64,000 nt of DNA from Calendula officinalis (GCA_963853835.1 OY970822.1:47456404-47520403); one strand, 5' to 3'; shown: positions 22,072 through 34,703, numbered from the stretch's first letter. Notes: a model not told the origin generated them from the letters alone. Numbers and translations: made by a program.

Positions 22072-22335
22072 TTAATCATCGATGATTAACTTGAGTTTGG
22101 GTTTAATCATCGATAATTAAACTGAGTGTAGTGTTTAATCATCGATGATTAAACTTTATCTGTGTAATAATCATAAGATGCTCTTTTAATCATCGATGAT
22201 TAAATTTGATAATGTGTTTAATCATTAACGATTAAACTTGGGGTTGGGTTTAATCATCGATGATTAAAACAATCTCAAAAGTTTAATAACTGATGATTAA
22301 ACACTACACCCAGTTTAATCATCGATGATTAAAGA
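22072..22335. repeat. Right array of ATCGAT palindromes
   Basis: The first copy is the remainder of the palindrome interrupted by element A. About seven more follow near 22100, 22133, 22184, 22216, 22249, 22279 and 22315; three are degenerate. Spacing and spacer types match the left array. Confidence 0.88.
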
Positions 22336-22535
22336 AAGTTGGACTTAATTACAAAAATGCCACCGCGTGTGGGACAGAAAAGTTGGACTTAATTACAAAA
22401 ATGTCACCGCGCGCGTGAGGAAAGTTGGACTTAATTACAAAAATGCCACCGCGCGCGTGAGGGCTGGAAGGAGATTAGAGGCTGAGATCTATTCTCACAT
22501 TCTCACATAATATATTAATTTTCAATGGAACTCAC

Positions 22536-22538
<3 letters not shown>

Positions 22539-22595
<57 letters not shown>
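22539..22595. repeat. (TA)n microsatellite, right flank of foldback element
   Basis: About 28 TA dinucleotides directly after the right terminal inverted repeat. Confidence 0.94.
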
Positions 22596-22598
<3 letters not shown>

Positions 22599-22705
22599 CT
22601 AATTTGGGGTATCTCCGTAACGATTTCAACGGCCTAGCTAACCGTTTCCTCTTGATCGGGACACCTGATTGAATCTATTTCGGTCTTTTCCACTCTTGAA
22701 CATTA

Positions 22706-23017
22706 CTTCCTCCATATCACAATAAGTGATATATTTGAGCTTTCACGAATTTTGAGGCAAAAGATTAGAGTATGGGTTAAAATATAATAAAATAGATAGT
22801 TAGTGGATGATGAGTCTTGCTTTTCTTGGATAAAGTGATATTAATGAGTTTTAAAAGTAAAAGTAAGGATATAAGGGTAATTTCACTTTCTTAAAGTGGA
22901 TAGTTAGTGGAGGTTGGGTCTCACATTTTTGTCAAATAAGATAACTTTTGAAGTGTATCACTTATTATAAAACACTCATTTATAAAAAATATATCACTTA
23001 TTGCGATACGGAGAAAG
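22706..23017. mobile_element. Stowaway-like MITE (Tc1/mariner type)
   Basis: 312 bp flanked by TA on both sides. The left end CTTCCTCCATATCACAATAA and the right end in reverse complement CTTTCTCCGTATCGCAATAA are inverted repeats that continue through GTGATATATTT. Non-coding. Confidence 0.85.
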
Positions 23018-23263
23018 TATAAACATTCTTGATTCGGGCACTTACATAGTAACATTGTATTTGTTACATGGTCATGGAACGAACGTGTAGTGAGTTATAT
23101 GCCATTGAAAACAGGTATGATATTTTATTTTATTTTGAATGGCAACTTAATGTACTCCTAATTTTATTTATATCTATTATGGAATTTGAATCCTTGACTT
23201 GGTTGGGGACTCGGGGGCAAACAGGTATGATATTGCTATAACGTTACGACATAGGGGTAAGTT

Positions 23264-23539
23264 TCATGCACTTTGTAACAAATCCATGCTGGATTTCAAT
23301 TTCCAAGTTTGATTTGATGTGATTGGGTGTGACCTAGGATATGTGACTGCATGTTCCTTAAAGTAAGTATCTTGGGACCCACTAACCACCTTAAAGGCTT
23401 TGTAAACATCCAATTGGGATTTAGAGAGTGGCATGGGATCCCGTTCTTTCATGCCGGTGCATACCCTTTCCCATCTTCCAACCGGTGTCCAAATGCAAAG
23501 GGGGAATAACGTTCTTTTCATAACTTTAACCTTTCTCAT
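23264..23539 (-). CDS. Possible small protein or gene fragment, unrecognised
   Basis: A 91-codon frame with protein-like composition (contains LCIWTPVGRWERVCTGMKER and MPLSKSQLDVYKAF). I do not recognise a family and see no signal peptide or repeated structure. It lies alone between two MITEs with no obvious introns. It could be a remnant of a larger gene or chance. About 23018-24009 holds nothing else I can name. Confidence 0.25.
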   Translation of the reverse strand: MRKVKVMKRTLFPLCIWTPVGRWERVCTGMKERDPMPLSKSQLDVYKAFKVVSGSQDTYFKEHAVTYPRSHPITSNQTWKLKSSMDLLQSA

Positions 23540-24009
23540 AATTACTTTTTAATTATAAATTTGTAAGCAAACTAGATACTTTGACTAACATCGTAAGCCA
23601 TCCAAAAGTATTTATAATATCATTTGTATTAATATCATTAGGTATTTTTGTTTATAACGTGTCCATCTAGTCAAACTTTACTTATGATATACACATGGCC
23701 ATTTGGCTGGTCAAACTCTACATAAGGAAAAGATTGAACTTCATGCATGCTCTTACTGCTAACCTATAACCAGATGATTATGCAAAAGTACATATGTACT
23801 TGGTCTTAATATAAATGAATGTGGGTTAGTTACAAACATGAATTATTATAAGTTTGGGTTTCAAAACCTGATGCAATGGTAATTGTACTAATACGTAATA
23901 GATTCCATGATTGGCGAATGCAAATGATTTGTAGACAGCTAATGTTATTCATAAACCTTATAATTATACTTTATGGTGTTGTATATACGATGAGATAAAG
24001 TATAAAGTA

Positions 24010-24273
24010 CTCCCTCCGTCCCTAAATAAAGTTCTCATTTCTCTTGGGCACAATATTTAAGGAGAAAGTTAGTGGTGGGGTTGTTGGTATTAAATTTGAT
24101 TAAAATATAAAGTTGGTTTGGAGAGAGAAAGATAGTAAGTGGATAGTTAGTAGTGGGGTCCATGGTAATTATATTATTTTATTAAGTGGACCCCATCAAC
24201 TTGTGAAATGGGAACTTTATTTAGGGACAAAAATTCAAGGTGAAATTGGAACTTTATTTAGGGACGGAGGGAG
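24010..24273. mobile_element. Stowaway-like MITE, CTCCCTCCGTCC ends
   Basis: 264 bp with nearly perfect inverted ends CTCCCTCCGTCCCTAAATAA, flanked by TA. The inner sequence (TTAGTGGTGGGG, GGAGAGAGAAAGATAG) is shared with the copies at 53151 and 62263. Confidence 0.93.
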
Positions 24274-24501
24274 TATAAAATAGTGGTGTATAAATAAATT
24301 TGTTTATGTACAAAGCAGGCTTCGGTCCCTCATCGCTCCAATAGCAATGGAAAAAGATTTTGGTTGATATACAAAGAAATAAATAATGAATATTTACCCT
24401 TAATAAGATCATGTGTATACCTTATATATTGATCGATCTTTGTTGTAAGTAGTATCATAACATTGGTTATACATATTCACAACCTTGTTCATAGCCATAA
24501 A

Positions 24502-24728
24502 TAGATATGTGTACGGTCTGATAACCGAATTGAATTGTTTGAAATGGAACATAACCAAACTAAGAAAATGGATTTGGTCGGACCGAAGATCGAACCGATG
24601 ACGTCTTGAACGGGACCAAGAACCAACTTTGCATTAAAATTATAACTGAGAACTGGACTTGTATTGCTCGGTTTGATCCGGTTCAATTCGGTTCGGCGGT
24701 TTCGGCCGGTTCGGTTTTCACAAGGCTA
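24502..24728. mobile_element. hAT-type MITE, GGTTCGG-rich
   Basis: 227 bp beginning TAGATATGTG and ending CACAAGGCTA, flanked by a perfect 8-bp duplication GCCATAAA (24494-24501 and 24729-24736). An 8-bp duplication and TA-G...TG ends fit hAT. The interior is rich in CCGAA/TTCGG motifs, as in the copies at 56235 and 57479. Confidence 0.8.
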
Positions 24729-26019
24729 GCCATAAACTTGCAACCATGTAAAACGCCTCTTATGCAATATATTACTAATATATACATATCAATGATCATG
24801 TATCCTATCTGTACTATCTACTCTCTTTGGTAGTATATATTTGTGTGTATGTTATTTTTTTCTGAAGATTTTTTATGATTGGAGTGACTATCCATCAAAC
24901 TATCATATTAGAATCCAATAATAGACTCACAGATTATATCCAAAACTTAACATATTCATATAGAATCTCGTATAAGAGATTATATTAAAAAAAAAAAAAT
25001 CAATGACAAGACATAATTTAATATGATTAGGAAAAAAAAAAAACTCGAATTGAGTTGAGGCAAAGGCCCTTTGATCTTTTGAGATCCAAAAAGGGCAATG
25101 ACGATTACGTTATATTTTAGTGTAATTTATATTTTAGATTTCAAGGCCGTATATGAATGTAGGGGTAAAGACATGACATTGGAGAAAAAGGAGTGTTTTT
25201 AAAATCAAGAAAAAGGGGGAGGTTGAAGATGGAAAATATGATGATATTGATGTTACTACACGCGTGAAGCAATTGAAAGGATTATAAAATGCGATCATAC
25301 ATACATACATAATTACATACTGGTAGAGATTCAAACTAGAAAATGATAAATAAAAGCACATTTCTAATTTCACAATTATATTAAGTGTAAAATATCAGTT
25401 CGGTCTTTTGTTGTTTATTTTCCAGATTTAATTGGTAAAAAGAATTTACAACGTCTCCCATCTTTGTGATTTGAACTTTTCTCAACTTCGTCCATGAGCC
25501 ATTCAATTTAACAGCTCGACTATCAATGGTTAATAAACGAAAGCATATATATACGTTCCATAACAAATTTGCAATGATACAAATTATATTTATAAATTAA
25601 TATATTCATAATATTATATTTAGAAATATATTTATGCTATATAAATATTAGCATTTCCCTGTGAAAAAAATTATAGTAGATAATCTCTAGCTAAGTGACT
25701 ATTTTACTATTTTCAGTTTCACACTTTTATGACATCCAAAACATCTATCTTTTATGGATCATAATTCAGATGTACCGACCCATAGTCCTCTAATATCGTT
25801 AATTAAATAGATATTGTTATAAACTAATTAATAAAATGTTTAATTACTAGTTATCAACCGAAATCAGGCTAATCACAAATGCGCCTAAATTTTTAAGACG
25901 GACTACTGCGCGCTTGTCAATGGTTAATTGGGCTAGTTGAGCAATTGGGCTTAACACTCATATCTGAAACGAACTGGGCCCTAAATTTTTATAATGGACA
26001 AATCTGAAAAATGTAGGCC
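24729..26019. other. Intergenic, no gene seen
   Basis: AT-rich, with homopolymer A runs near 24988 and 25032. No credible ORF, RNA gene or clear inverted repeat. Confidence 0.55.
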
Positions 26020-26082
26020 CTTTAAAATTGATGGGCCCTGGGCGGTCACCCTGGTGGCCCAGGCCCAGGGCCGGCCCTGGTC
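26020..26082. mobile_element. Probable hAT/CACTA terminus (CAGGGCCGGCCCTG)
   Basis: The stretch ATGGGCCCTGGGCGG...CAGGGCCGGCCCTG ends in a GGCCGGCCC palindrome of the kind that terminates several plant DNA transposon families. I did not find the matching other end, so this is probably a truncated element. Confidence 0.35.
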
Positions 26083-26144
26083 ACTACCCACCATCAATAC
26101 ACACCACCAAAACCACCATCCCTACTGACACTACCACCATCAGG

Positions 26145-26447
26145 CCTCTCCCAACAGTGGCGCGTCACTAAACCCGTCAGTAGCGCCACATCATCACATC
26201 CTTACCGACACGCTACTGACACGGTCGTGCCAACCATAACCCATCACTAACACATCACTAACCCTTAAAATATTACATTTAACCCCCCTCCTCCCTCACA
26301 AAACGCTCCCCGACGCCTTCTCTCTCCCGTCGAAAAGACGACGTCTCGCCCACGACGCCGGCCACGACGGCTCGGTGCCAACGCCGTCGTGGCTCGACGC
26401 CCCGTCGACGCCCCCCGACGGCTTCCGTTGGCAGCGGTCTCACAATT
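26145..26447. mobile_element. PIF/Harbinger-like MITE, GC-rich, diverged
   Basis: The left end GGCCTCTCCCAACAGTGGCG and the right end in reverse complement GAGACCGCTGCCAACGGAAG are imperfect inverted repeats. They resemble the better-preserved element at 49202-49528. The interior is rich in CGACG. Borders are approximate. Confidence 0.5.
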
Positions 26448-26490
26448 GTCGCCGTAAATTTTAACTACATGATATGCCGCCGCATTGCAC
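26448..26490. mobile_element. Helitron 3'-end-like remnant
   Basis: GCCGTAAATTTTAACTACAT followed by GCCGCCGCATTGCACC matches the order seen at the 3' end of the Helitron at 52891 (GCCGTAAAATATAGTTACAA then GCCGCCGCATTACGCGG). The terminal CTAG is not present. Weak. Confidence 0.35.
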
Positions 26491-26512
26491 CTGTGGCCTA
26501 TTAATAGTTGAG

Positions 26513-26683
26513 TAATGGTATTTAGTCCTACAATTTAGTCATACTCATAGTTCTACTCATTAGATGAAGATATGTGTCAAAATCAAGGGATAATATTAAG
26601 AGAGAGAATTATTAGAATACACATATTATCCTATTAAGTGGGTCAACTATGAGTAAGACCAAATAGTAGAATTAAGTATCATT
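26513..26683. mobile_element. Small MITE, AATGRTATTTRGTCCTAC family, copy 1
   Basis: The left end AATGGTATTTAGTCCTACAA and the right end in reverse complement AATGATACTTAATTCTACTA are inverted repeats. The inner motif CATTAGATGAAGATATG is shared with the copy at 54805. Confidence 0.65.
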
Positions 26684-26988
26684 TCTTTTAGTAGTTCATA
26701 ATATATTTAAACAAAGCCTCAACTAATATGATTATACGTTTAAATACACAACAACCATACAATGATTAATTGATTATACGTTTGAATATGTAACGGAGTA
26801 TCTATTTTCAATTCAAATATACTTATCTAAACATTTTCGCCTAATATGCTAACTCAATAATATTATCCTTTTTTTATCTTTGTGTTTATAAAAAATAAAA
26901 CTTTGTACCTAAAATTAGAAAATTGACGTGGCAATGACTCACCTTATAACATCTTTTTTAATTCGTTAAAGTAAGAAGTACATCACCT

Positions 26989-27134
<146 letters not shown>

Positions 27135-27234
27135 CCCCCTCCCAATCGGATTCATTCCACCGCCGCATTTTCACCTCAACCGCCTTCCTCCGCCGCCATA
27201 AGCATCACCGGCAACCGGAAACCACCTTCATCTC

Positions 27235-28898
27235 ATGGAATCTTCCCCTCGCTTCCTCAATACAGATTCACGGGGGGAAGAAAACTCTGTATATCCATCA
27301 AAACATGCCTCGCCGGCGGCGTCATTGGGTTCAATTAAGCTCCGGCTGATGTGCAGCAACGGCGGAAATATAGTCCCTCGTCCTCACGACAAATCGCTCT
27401 GTTATGTCGGCGGTGAGACACGTATAGTGGTGGTGGACCGTCACACTACTTTACTAGACCTCACTAACCGCCTCACCAAAACCTTCCGATCATCCTCTTC
27501 TGCGCCGGCGAATTCGTTTACACTGAAATATCAGCTACCGACGGAAGACCTTGACTCGTTGATCTCCGTAACAACTGATGAAGACCTCGAGAACATGATC
27601 GAGGAATACGAGAGATTGAATTCGTCTACCGGCGTTAGTAGACCGTCACGTCTTCGTTTATTTCTTTTTCCGGTGAATCCGGAAGCCGTTTCTTCAATCG
27701 GATCATTGCTAGAGAATTCCAACAAATCAGATGATTGGTTTCTTAACGCATTGAATGGTACGTCTTCAGGGTTTTCCGATACTTCATCGGGGAATTGTTT
27801 ATTAGGTTTGGATGACGAGATTTCTCCCCCGGAGAAAAAAGATGTTCATTTCAAAACTTCGGTTCCTACAAACCCGAACAATTCGGGTCAGGACGTCCAT
27901 TCCATACCCGATTCTCCAATACTGGAAACGAGGTCGTCTTTTGGATCGGCCTCGTCACTTTCTAACTTACCGCCGGTTAGAGTGAACGCCGATGATCATC
28001 AGAAGGTGTCAGGAGGAGGAATAGAAGAGCAGTTTTCTCAGATGAGCGTGGTGGCTTCACCGGCTCCGGTGATGGTTTCAGGTTCTCCGATGAGGTCTGC
28101 GACGGCAATCCCTAGAAATTCCGATTCAGAGCAGAGTTTACAATTGGATTATTTAAAGCATCAACAACAACAACAATTTCAGCAAAAGCTATCAACAGGT
28201 TTTGATTTGGCTTCCATGGATTCATATTTGAGGTATTTCATACACACTCTGCTTTTTTCCCCTGCTTGAGAGAAAACTGTAGGATTATGATTTTAATGGA
28301 GTTTATTATTGTTATAAACTGCAGCGATTCCACTATAACAGATCATTTATCACCACCTGTTCAAATTCAGAACAACAATCAAGCTGCTGATCCAAGTAAC
28401 CCTGATCAAAAAACCAGACTTCAAATTCAACAACAAAAAACTCAAAATTATACGTATTTACCAATTACAACCACCCAAATGGACACACAACATCCTCAAT
28501 TACACCAACAACAACAACTGCAATTTATTCAACCACCACAATTCATCCACCACCACCACCCTAACGGGGTGGTTCCGGTAGCATCTTACTACCAACACCA
28601 CCCTCACCACCAACCGCCAACAGACCAACCGAATTTCGTGTATTATATCCCTGCTAGCCAGCCGCCACAAGGCTACAATTTCCCATTGCAACAACCTCAG
28701 CCGCCGCCTGCTGCCGCCACTCCAAATAACCAAGCCACCACCCTGAAGACTGAATTTCCGGCAGGTGGTTACAGAACAACGAATTCAGGCGGTCCACAGC
28801 TCGTTCGGGTTCTTTCAGGTGTTCAAAACCGGCCTCAATATGTCGGTTATTCGGAGATTAATCACCCATCTCAACCTCAATATAGTCATGAGAGGTGA
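27235..28898 (+). CDS. PB1-domain (octicosapeptide/Phox/Bem1p) protein
   Basis: Two exons: 27235-28232 and 28325-28898. The intron begins GAG|GTATTT and ends CTGCAG|CG, phase 2, giving 523 residues. Residues about 33-146 form a PB1 domain, starting IKLRLMCSNGG with a basic Lys35 and holding an acidic OPCA motif LPTEDLDSLISVTTDEDL (101-118). It may therefore pair with other PB1 proteins in either orientation. The rest is low-complexity: Ser-rich in the middle, then Gln/His/Pro-rich in exon 2 (HHQPPTDQP, QQPQPPPAAA). Plants have many such proteins, mostly uncharacterised scaffolds; no enzyme domain follows here. A 140-bp AT microsatellite ends 104 bp upstream. The start is the first ATG after an untranslated leader. 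Function beyond interaction is unknown. Confidence 0.9.
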
Positions 28899-29016
28899 TT
28901 TTGTTTAATAATTTTGCAGCAAATTTGGGGTTTGTTTATGTTTATTATATTTTGTATTATATTATCTCGTATTTTGATAATCTTGTTATTAGTATTGGTT
29001 TGTGGTATGTATAATG

Positions 29017-29604
29017 TGTTGGAAAAAGTTGTCATAAAATGATTTTTCATCAACCTCTTCTCACTGAGTGGTCGACGTGTACTGTGCTGCAGTACTGTAC
29101 TGACCTGCGCTGGCTGTACTGAGCTGCAGTCTGATACTGACCTGCGCAGCTGCAGTCTGATACTGACCTACGCAGCTGCAGTCTGATACTGACATGCACA
29201 GCTACTGTTTGATACTGACCTTCCAATACCGAGTTCGTATACTGACCTCTCGGACTGAGTTCGTTACTTGACATTCTACACTATAAAAGGAGACATTGTG
29301 TCTCAATTGTAGACACCTTCACCCATCTTTCTTCTACATCACAGTTTTCTCTCTAGAAAACGGTCTCAATTTCGGTACTTGTTCTGGCTTGGATTATATC
29401 CGGTAGTGTAAAACTACTCGGTTGTTTTACCCTGAGAAATAGACAACGAATCTATTTTAAGGGGATCGTGAATTTCACGAGACTCAACCAAAACATTGTA
29501 CTTATTTGTTCTATTTACTTTGTTTCAATCTTTTGTAAACGTTTTCGTCAATTTCTCTTATTATAATTGTATTTTATTAATGAAAATTGATATTAGCTCC
29601 TACA
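29017..29604 (+). mobile_element. Solo LTR, copia-like
   Basis: 588 bp starting TGTTGG and ending CCTACA, flanked by near-identical 5-bp sequences TAATG/TAATA. It has a TATA box CTATAAAAGG at 29281 and, before it, repeated GATACTGACCT motifs (29110-29260) related to the TGATACTGAGT repeats of copia element 1's LTR. No PBS or internal domain is present, so it is a solo LTR left by recombination. Orientation is inferred from the TATA box. It lies about 120 bp downstream of the PB1 gene stop codon. Confidence 0.68.
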
Positions 29605-30430
29605 TAATATATTTGTAATGTATAATATTACCATATTTTGCAAGAATGACAACTTGTAATATTTCAAGTAACATTTAGCACTAACAAATATAGTTTTTGT
29701 GTATAAACTATAAGACAAAACCTTATGATATGTATTTTGATATCATTATTATCTACCACTACATATTAAGTTGTACTATCTAATTTATAATTACTTTTTT
29801 TTCATATCATCATTTTTATTTTGTTTTTTTCTCTTTCCCTATAACACAATTAGTTGTTTCACTCGCTCAAGTGACCTTTCTTATGATTTCTTTTAAAATC
29901 ATGATCCCTAAATCGGTATATTTTGGATTATTTACGATTAAAGTTGTTTAGCTTAATTATTAGAAATAGATTATTTGGCATCCTATCCAAACACCTAAAG
30001 ATGTGCTATATCTAACATTTTCAATGTCGAATATGACACCATGCCCATAATGTAACATTTGAATGTAATGTTTAGTGCGTTCATAGTCTACAAAAGTTGC
30101 CAATGGGATGAATATAAGTCCAAAATAACCAAACAAATACAAAAACATCAATCACATATAACAATAAAAAGTCTATTAAATTGGGTTTTATGGGGTCCAT
30201 ACCCCATTTTCATTTTTCCACAAACTATGATTCCATAAGATTACAAAGTCTATCAAATTCTAAAAAGAACCTTCAAAGTTTTGACATAATTCTTAACCTT
30301 CATTTTTATATTTTAGATACATAAATCAGTTTTTTTCCTCAAATTTTTATATACAAAGGACACAAAATATATATGTTATCAAAAGAGTCCTAGAATGTTA
30401 GAACCTTTAATCATAAAAATATCTTTGTGC
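29605..30430. other. Intergenic, no gene seen
   Basis: AT-rich sequence. No credible ORF, RNA gene or inverted repeat. Confidence 0.55.
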
Positions 30431-30511
30431 TAGGCATGTACAAATTGGATTAAAACCCGACTAGAATCAATAGACATAACAAATAGGAACCGGACCGCAC
30501 CGGGCTATATT

Positions 30512-32213
30512 TGTAACACCTCAAATTTTAATACAAAACATTTGGCCACAATAAATCATTTGCATAAATAGAAGACCAGTTTTAAAACACGGATTTATAC
30601 AAACCTTTGATATGAAAATCAGAGTATGAGGTTTGGTGTTACAAAATATATCAAAACCAAAGTTAAGCATCAATCCGCTCTAATGGTCTTCTACTCTAGG
30701 CCCCGCATATCTCAATCCATGCGCACCTAAATCCTCGATCCAGAACCTGAGTACATAGCAAACAAACAAGGAGTACGTGAGACACAAAAATGTCTCGTGA
30801 GCTACATGGGTTTAGACCCCAATAATATCAAGTATCACATCGTATATAAATACATATTTATATTTTACCAACACATCCTAGTCACTTTATGGTGACTCTA
30901 TCGGTCCTGCTTTCCTAGCATACATATCTAGTACATAAACATATATGTATTTGAACACAGTCATATCTAATACATAAACATATATGTATTAGAACACAAG
31001 CGAACCTAATACATAAACATATATGCATTAGATTCCTAGATCACCTAGTACGCAAACATATGCGAACTAGAAGCACATGTGTGCTTAGTGTACAAACATA
31101 TGTACACTCATCTCAGTGACCGGGATCACCCCCGCGTCACCACCATCTATCTTTAATCATAACTCTATCAGTTATGCCAGTCAAAGCCTTCGGCTATCAC
31201 ATCAGTCATCAAACAAGTTAGTTAAATATTATCAATAATATATACTAACTCAACACATAATAAGTCCAGACAAACATTAAATAGATCGTTCATAAGTAAT
31301 CAAAATACTTCATATAGCTATGTACTCAGTAAAGTCAACACGTACTCACCTTAGCAATCAAATGCTCCAACCGTATTCCTTACGTCAGTTTCCTTGCTTC
31401 ACAATTCGGTCAACCTTCCAAGACCTCACCAAATGTCTAATACAATAATCACAAGATTATCAACATCACATACTACTGCTACTGTGTCCATCTATCTCTA
31501 GATAACACTTATTAGCATATTTCCCCCAATTATGGTGATTTACCAAACCCTAGGTTTAACCAACTCTTAAGATTCTTGCAAATCATAATCATACACTTGT
31601 TTCCTTTGATAATATACCATCTATTAGGTGTATACATCACTTCCATCACCATAACCCATAACCCCAAGAACTAGGGTCTCAAACCCATACATCAATATAT
31701 ATAGATCTTAAGCTACGAAGATCAAAGAGTGAAGATACACCTTTAATCTTCAACTAGGAGTGAAATCTACCAAGGATTTGTGGAGGATTCGACATCAATC
31801 AGTCCCCAAGCTCGAAAATCGCCAAAGGAGAAACTAGGGTTTTGATATGGCATCAAATGAGCAAAAACCCGACTTTAAGGCTGTCGACCCAAGTTCACGG
31901 CGTGAACTAAGTTTACGGCGTGAACTTTGCGTTTCGTGACCACTTCCCGATCGTGACCTAGGCGCGAACACTGATTAACCAAAACCTCAAAATCTCTGGA
32001 AGGAGTTCACGTTCGTGAACTAAAGTTCACGGTGTGAACTTTGCACTTCAGCAGGCTGCACTTTTCGGTTGAAATCTCGACCCGGTTTCGTCCATAACTT
32101 TCTCGTACGGTGTCCAAATGACACGAAACCAATTCCCACGTTCTTTAAACGATTTATCCTTATTTATCATATTTTTATACAATTTATTTATTTACAAATT
32201 TCGGGTCGTTACA
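30512..32213 (-). repeat. 3' LTR of element B
   Basis: 1702 bp. Holds four palindromes of the AGTTCACG-n-CGTGAACT type (31892-31908, 31910-31926, 32004-32021, 32024-32040) and five ATATGTTT-loop hairpins (read on the minus strand, 30915-31095). The internal polypurine tract (minus strand TTTAAGGGGTAGATAG) lies just inside at about 32216-32231. Confidence 0.93.
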
Positions 32214-34703
32214 ACTATCTACCCCTTAAATGGATTCCGTCCTCAGAATCGCTAAGAATTCCAACCCACATCCGACCGAGCATTCCGCTCTCATTCCCTT
32301 GTGGTCATTACCATCAGACTTTCCTCATTCCTGTTCTGTTAACATTACATATCCAAACATTCACTTAACTCCGTTAAGTCCGAACGGTCAAGACCCAATT
32401 TTGAAAACTCATAATACTCAAACGGGTCAAAATTTCACAATTTGACCATAACACCGCCACTCTCTCGACCGATCCTTTCATTCCCATAACAATGGTATAA
32501 CACAATCATACCATTAACTAGTTGATTAAAACGAATGTCAAACTCTAGCTTTGACCAAGCCGATATATCCCGACATTGGTATATCCCTACATTGTCTACC
32601 CTTTGACTTAAGCACAAAGTCAACTATACTTTAACATTTTCCCTTCTCGTTAAAGGTTTCATTAATCGTCCATTCATTTACTGTCGTCTTTAATTTCATA
32701 ATTTTATCAATAATCATATACTCGGTTCCCAAACTCAACCCTAAACACCCAACGGGTCAAAGTCGCACAATCCGACTATAACTCTTTTAATTATTCCATT
32801 AACCTTTTTCACGCATATACCATCTACACATTATGCCCTGAACATTCACTAATCGTTCATAATGAAAGTCAAAGCCCACCTTTGACTAAGTCAACCAATC
32901 ACAAATTGGTCAAACTTGACTTTTGCGTGAAGTCAACCAAACTCTTTCAAACTAACAAATTTCATACTCATGGGGTACCATCACTAATTTATCACTTCCG
33001 GTTCTACCCATTATTGTTCCCTTAACTATTGTCCCCGTTTTTCCACACTTTCAATTTCTCCCCAATTATGCAAGAGTCGTACATTTACATAAGGTCACAC
33101 CGACCTTTACCGAATCTTGACCGTCATTTGGTCACTCATGCCATCATTTAGTATTCTTTCAATAATTTTGCATCACATCGATCAGTTTTATAACCTTTAT
33201 TCTCAATTATCGGTATTAAATCTCCTACCACGACACATTCCTCAATTTTATACAAGTTTATCATAACTTGGTTATCAAATGATGATTTGCCCAATAGGAG
33301 TTTCTCTCCCCTCCTATTCTATAAATCGTAGGCACCTCCTATACATACATGACCTAAATGCAACCCGCATTTCAAACCTAATTCTCATTTACCATAACAT
33401 AATAGCAATACTCATTAACCACATGGTTCTACATTCGTTATACGTACTCATGAGCACCTACATACATGTATCTACATATTTATCCCGCTAGTTCCACCTA
33501 AGCACCTCTACCGTGCACACAATACCATCCAACATCTCAATCGTGCACATATACAAACATATGCATATGCCACAACAATACTATCTAAACATCATTATCG
33601 TGAACATATACAATCATATGCATATGCCACACCAATAACATATAAACATCTCTATTGTGCACATATACAAACATATGTATATGTCACACCAATACCATCT
33701 GACATCCATCTTTTCGCATCGTGTAGCCTTGCTACTTTCTTACCCATTCAATCGTCTAATTATTCATCATGCATTCTAGCACCTCTCCTATAAAATCACA
33801 TTATCGTTTTCTTTCCTATTCATATATCTCCCATTGGACATACTACTTAGCACATTTCATACCACATTATCTTTCCATTATCATATGCCTTCAAAGGCCA
33901 TCACATAATGCACATTCACTGTACCCCGCGGGTAACTAATAACATTCTCTAATTGCTATTTATCGTTTCACTTACACATTAACCGTCCTTAACCGGTTCA
34001 TTTCCTTAACAATTTCCAAGTCTTTTGTCACCGTCGGCGTAGCTACCACTACATCCCATTAGCCATAAATCACCGGCCAATCCAATCATCCTTGAGTCAA
34101 ACAATCGACTCCGGTCCACACTCGCAACCAATAGTCCAACACTCGATGTTCTACCTTTACACATCGTGGGACTCAGAAATATTCCTTTTCAACTCGTAGT
34201 CTTACACTACACTATGACATACATCGTCACACTATTAGTATGGCATTTTACCAATAATTGTCTTTTCACCCTTGACATCGACTTTATCAATATTGTCACG
34301 AAACTTGCTATGGCTATGTGCCAACTTTTACTCAACCGTTCTCAACGATCAAAATCTGCCATTCCCGACACTCATTCTTTTCTACATGGTTTCCATTTAT
34401 AAATTATATGGCATCACTACATCTTAGCCGTTCTTTCCCTCACCATACATGTATAAAGTATTACACTACTTATCCGGATTCCCGCCGGATACCCAAATTC
34501 CATGACATTCCTTACCAAGACTTAGTACTTCATTATACTATTCTTCGCTTGTTACCGACATTCACCGACCTCGCGGTTCAACCTTTTATACTTCTTATTG
34601 ACATTGCCCCTTATTTCCTTACACAATGCGACACTCCAGTCCATAATTCTTTCCAAAAAAATATAAATTTTCCATACACATAACTAACCGGGAACACTAT
34701 TCC
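32214..34703 (-). other. Non-coding 3' interior of element B
   Basis: About 2.5 kb without a credible protein. It aligns by eye with element A 17215-19878 in reverse complement along most of its length, for example the region around 32380-32700. Three diverged copies of the 57-bp hairpin repeat are at 33540-33700. The position corresponds to where RT and integrase would lie in a complete gypsy element. Confidence 0.7.
33540..33700. repeat. Diverged 57-bp hairpin repeats in element B
   Basis: Three copies of a unit containing GTGCACATATACAAACATAT and its relatives, the reverse complement of the 18311-18594 array in element A. The loop AAACATAT (ATATGTTT on the minus strand) is kept in two copies; one has ATCATAT. 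Confidence 0.78.

Larger units (their letters stand above)
13447..22538. mobile_element. Foldback/TIR DNA element built of ATCGAT palindromes, split by LTR element A
   Basis: The left end reads GGGGAGGGTTCCATTGAGAA. The right end in reverse complement reads GAAGTGAGTTCCATTGAAAA. The inverted match continues about 50 bp (through ATATATTA-GTGAGAATGTGAGAAT) with about eight mismatches. Inside each arm is a unit around 45-48 bp long with the core GGTGGCATTTTTGTAATTAA, two copies left and three right, and further in lie the palindrome arrays. Without element A the whole element is about 1.2 kb. There is no coding capacity. Flanking TA runs fit a TA target. The terminal GGTTCCATTGAGAA resembles plant MULE/Mutator-type MITE ends, but I cannot fix the superfamily. 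Confidence 0.75.
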
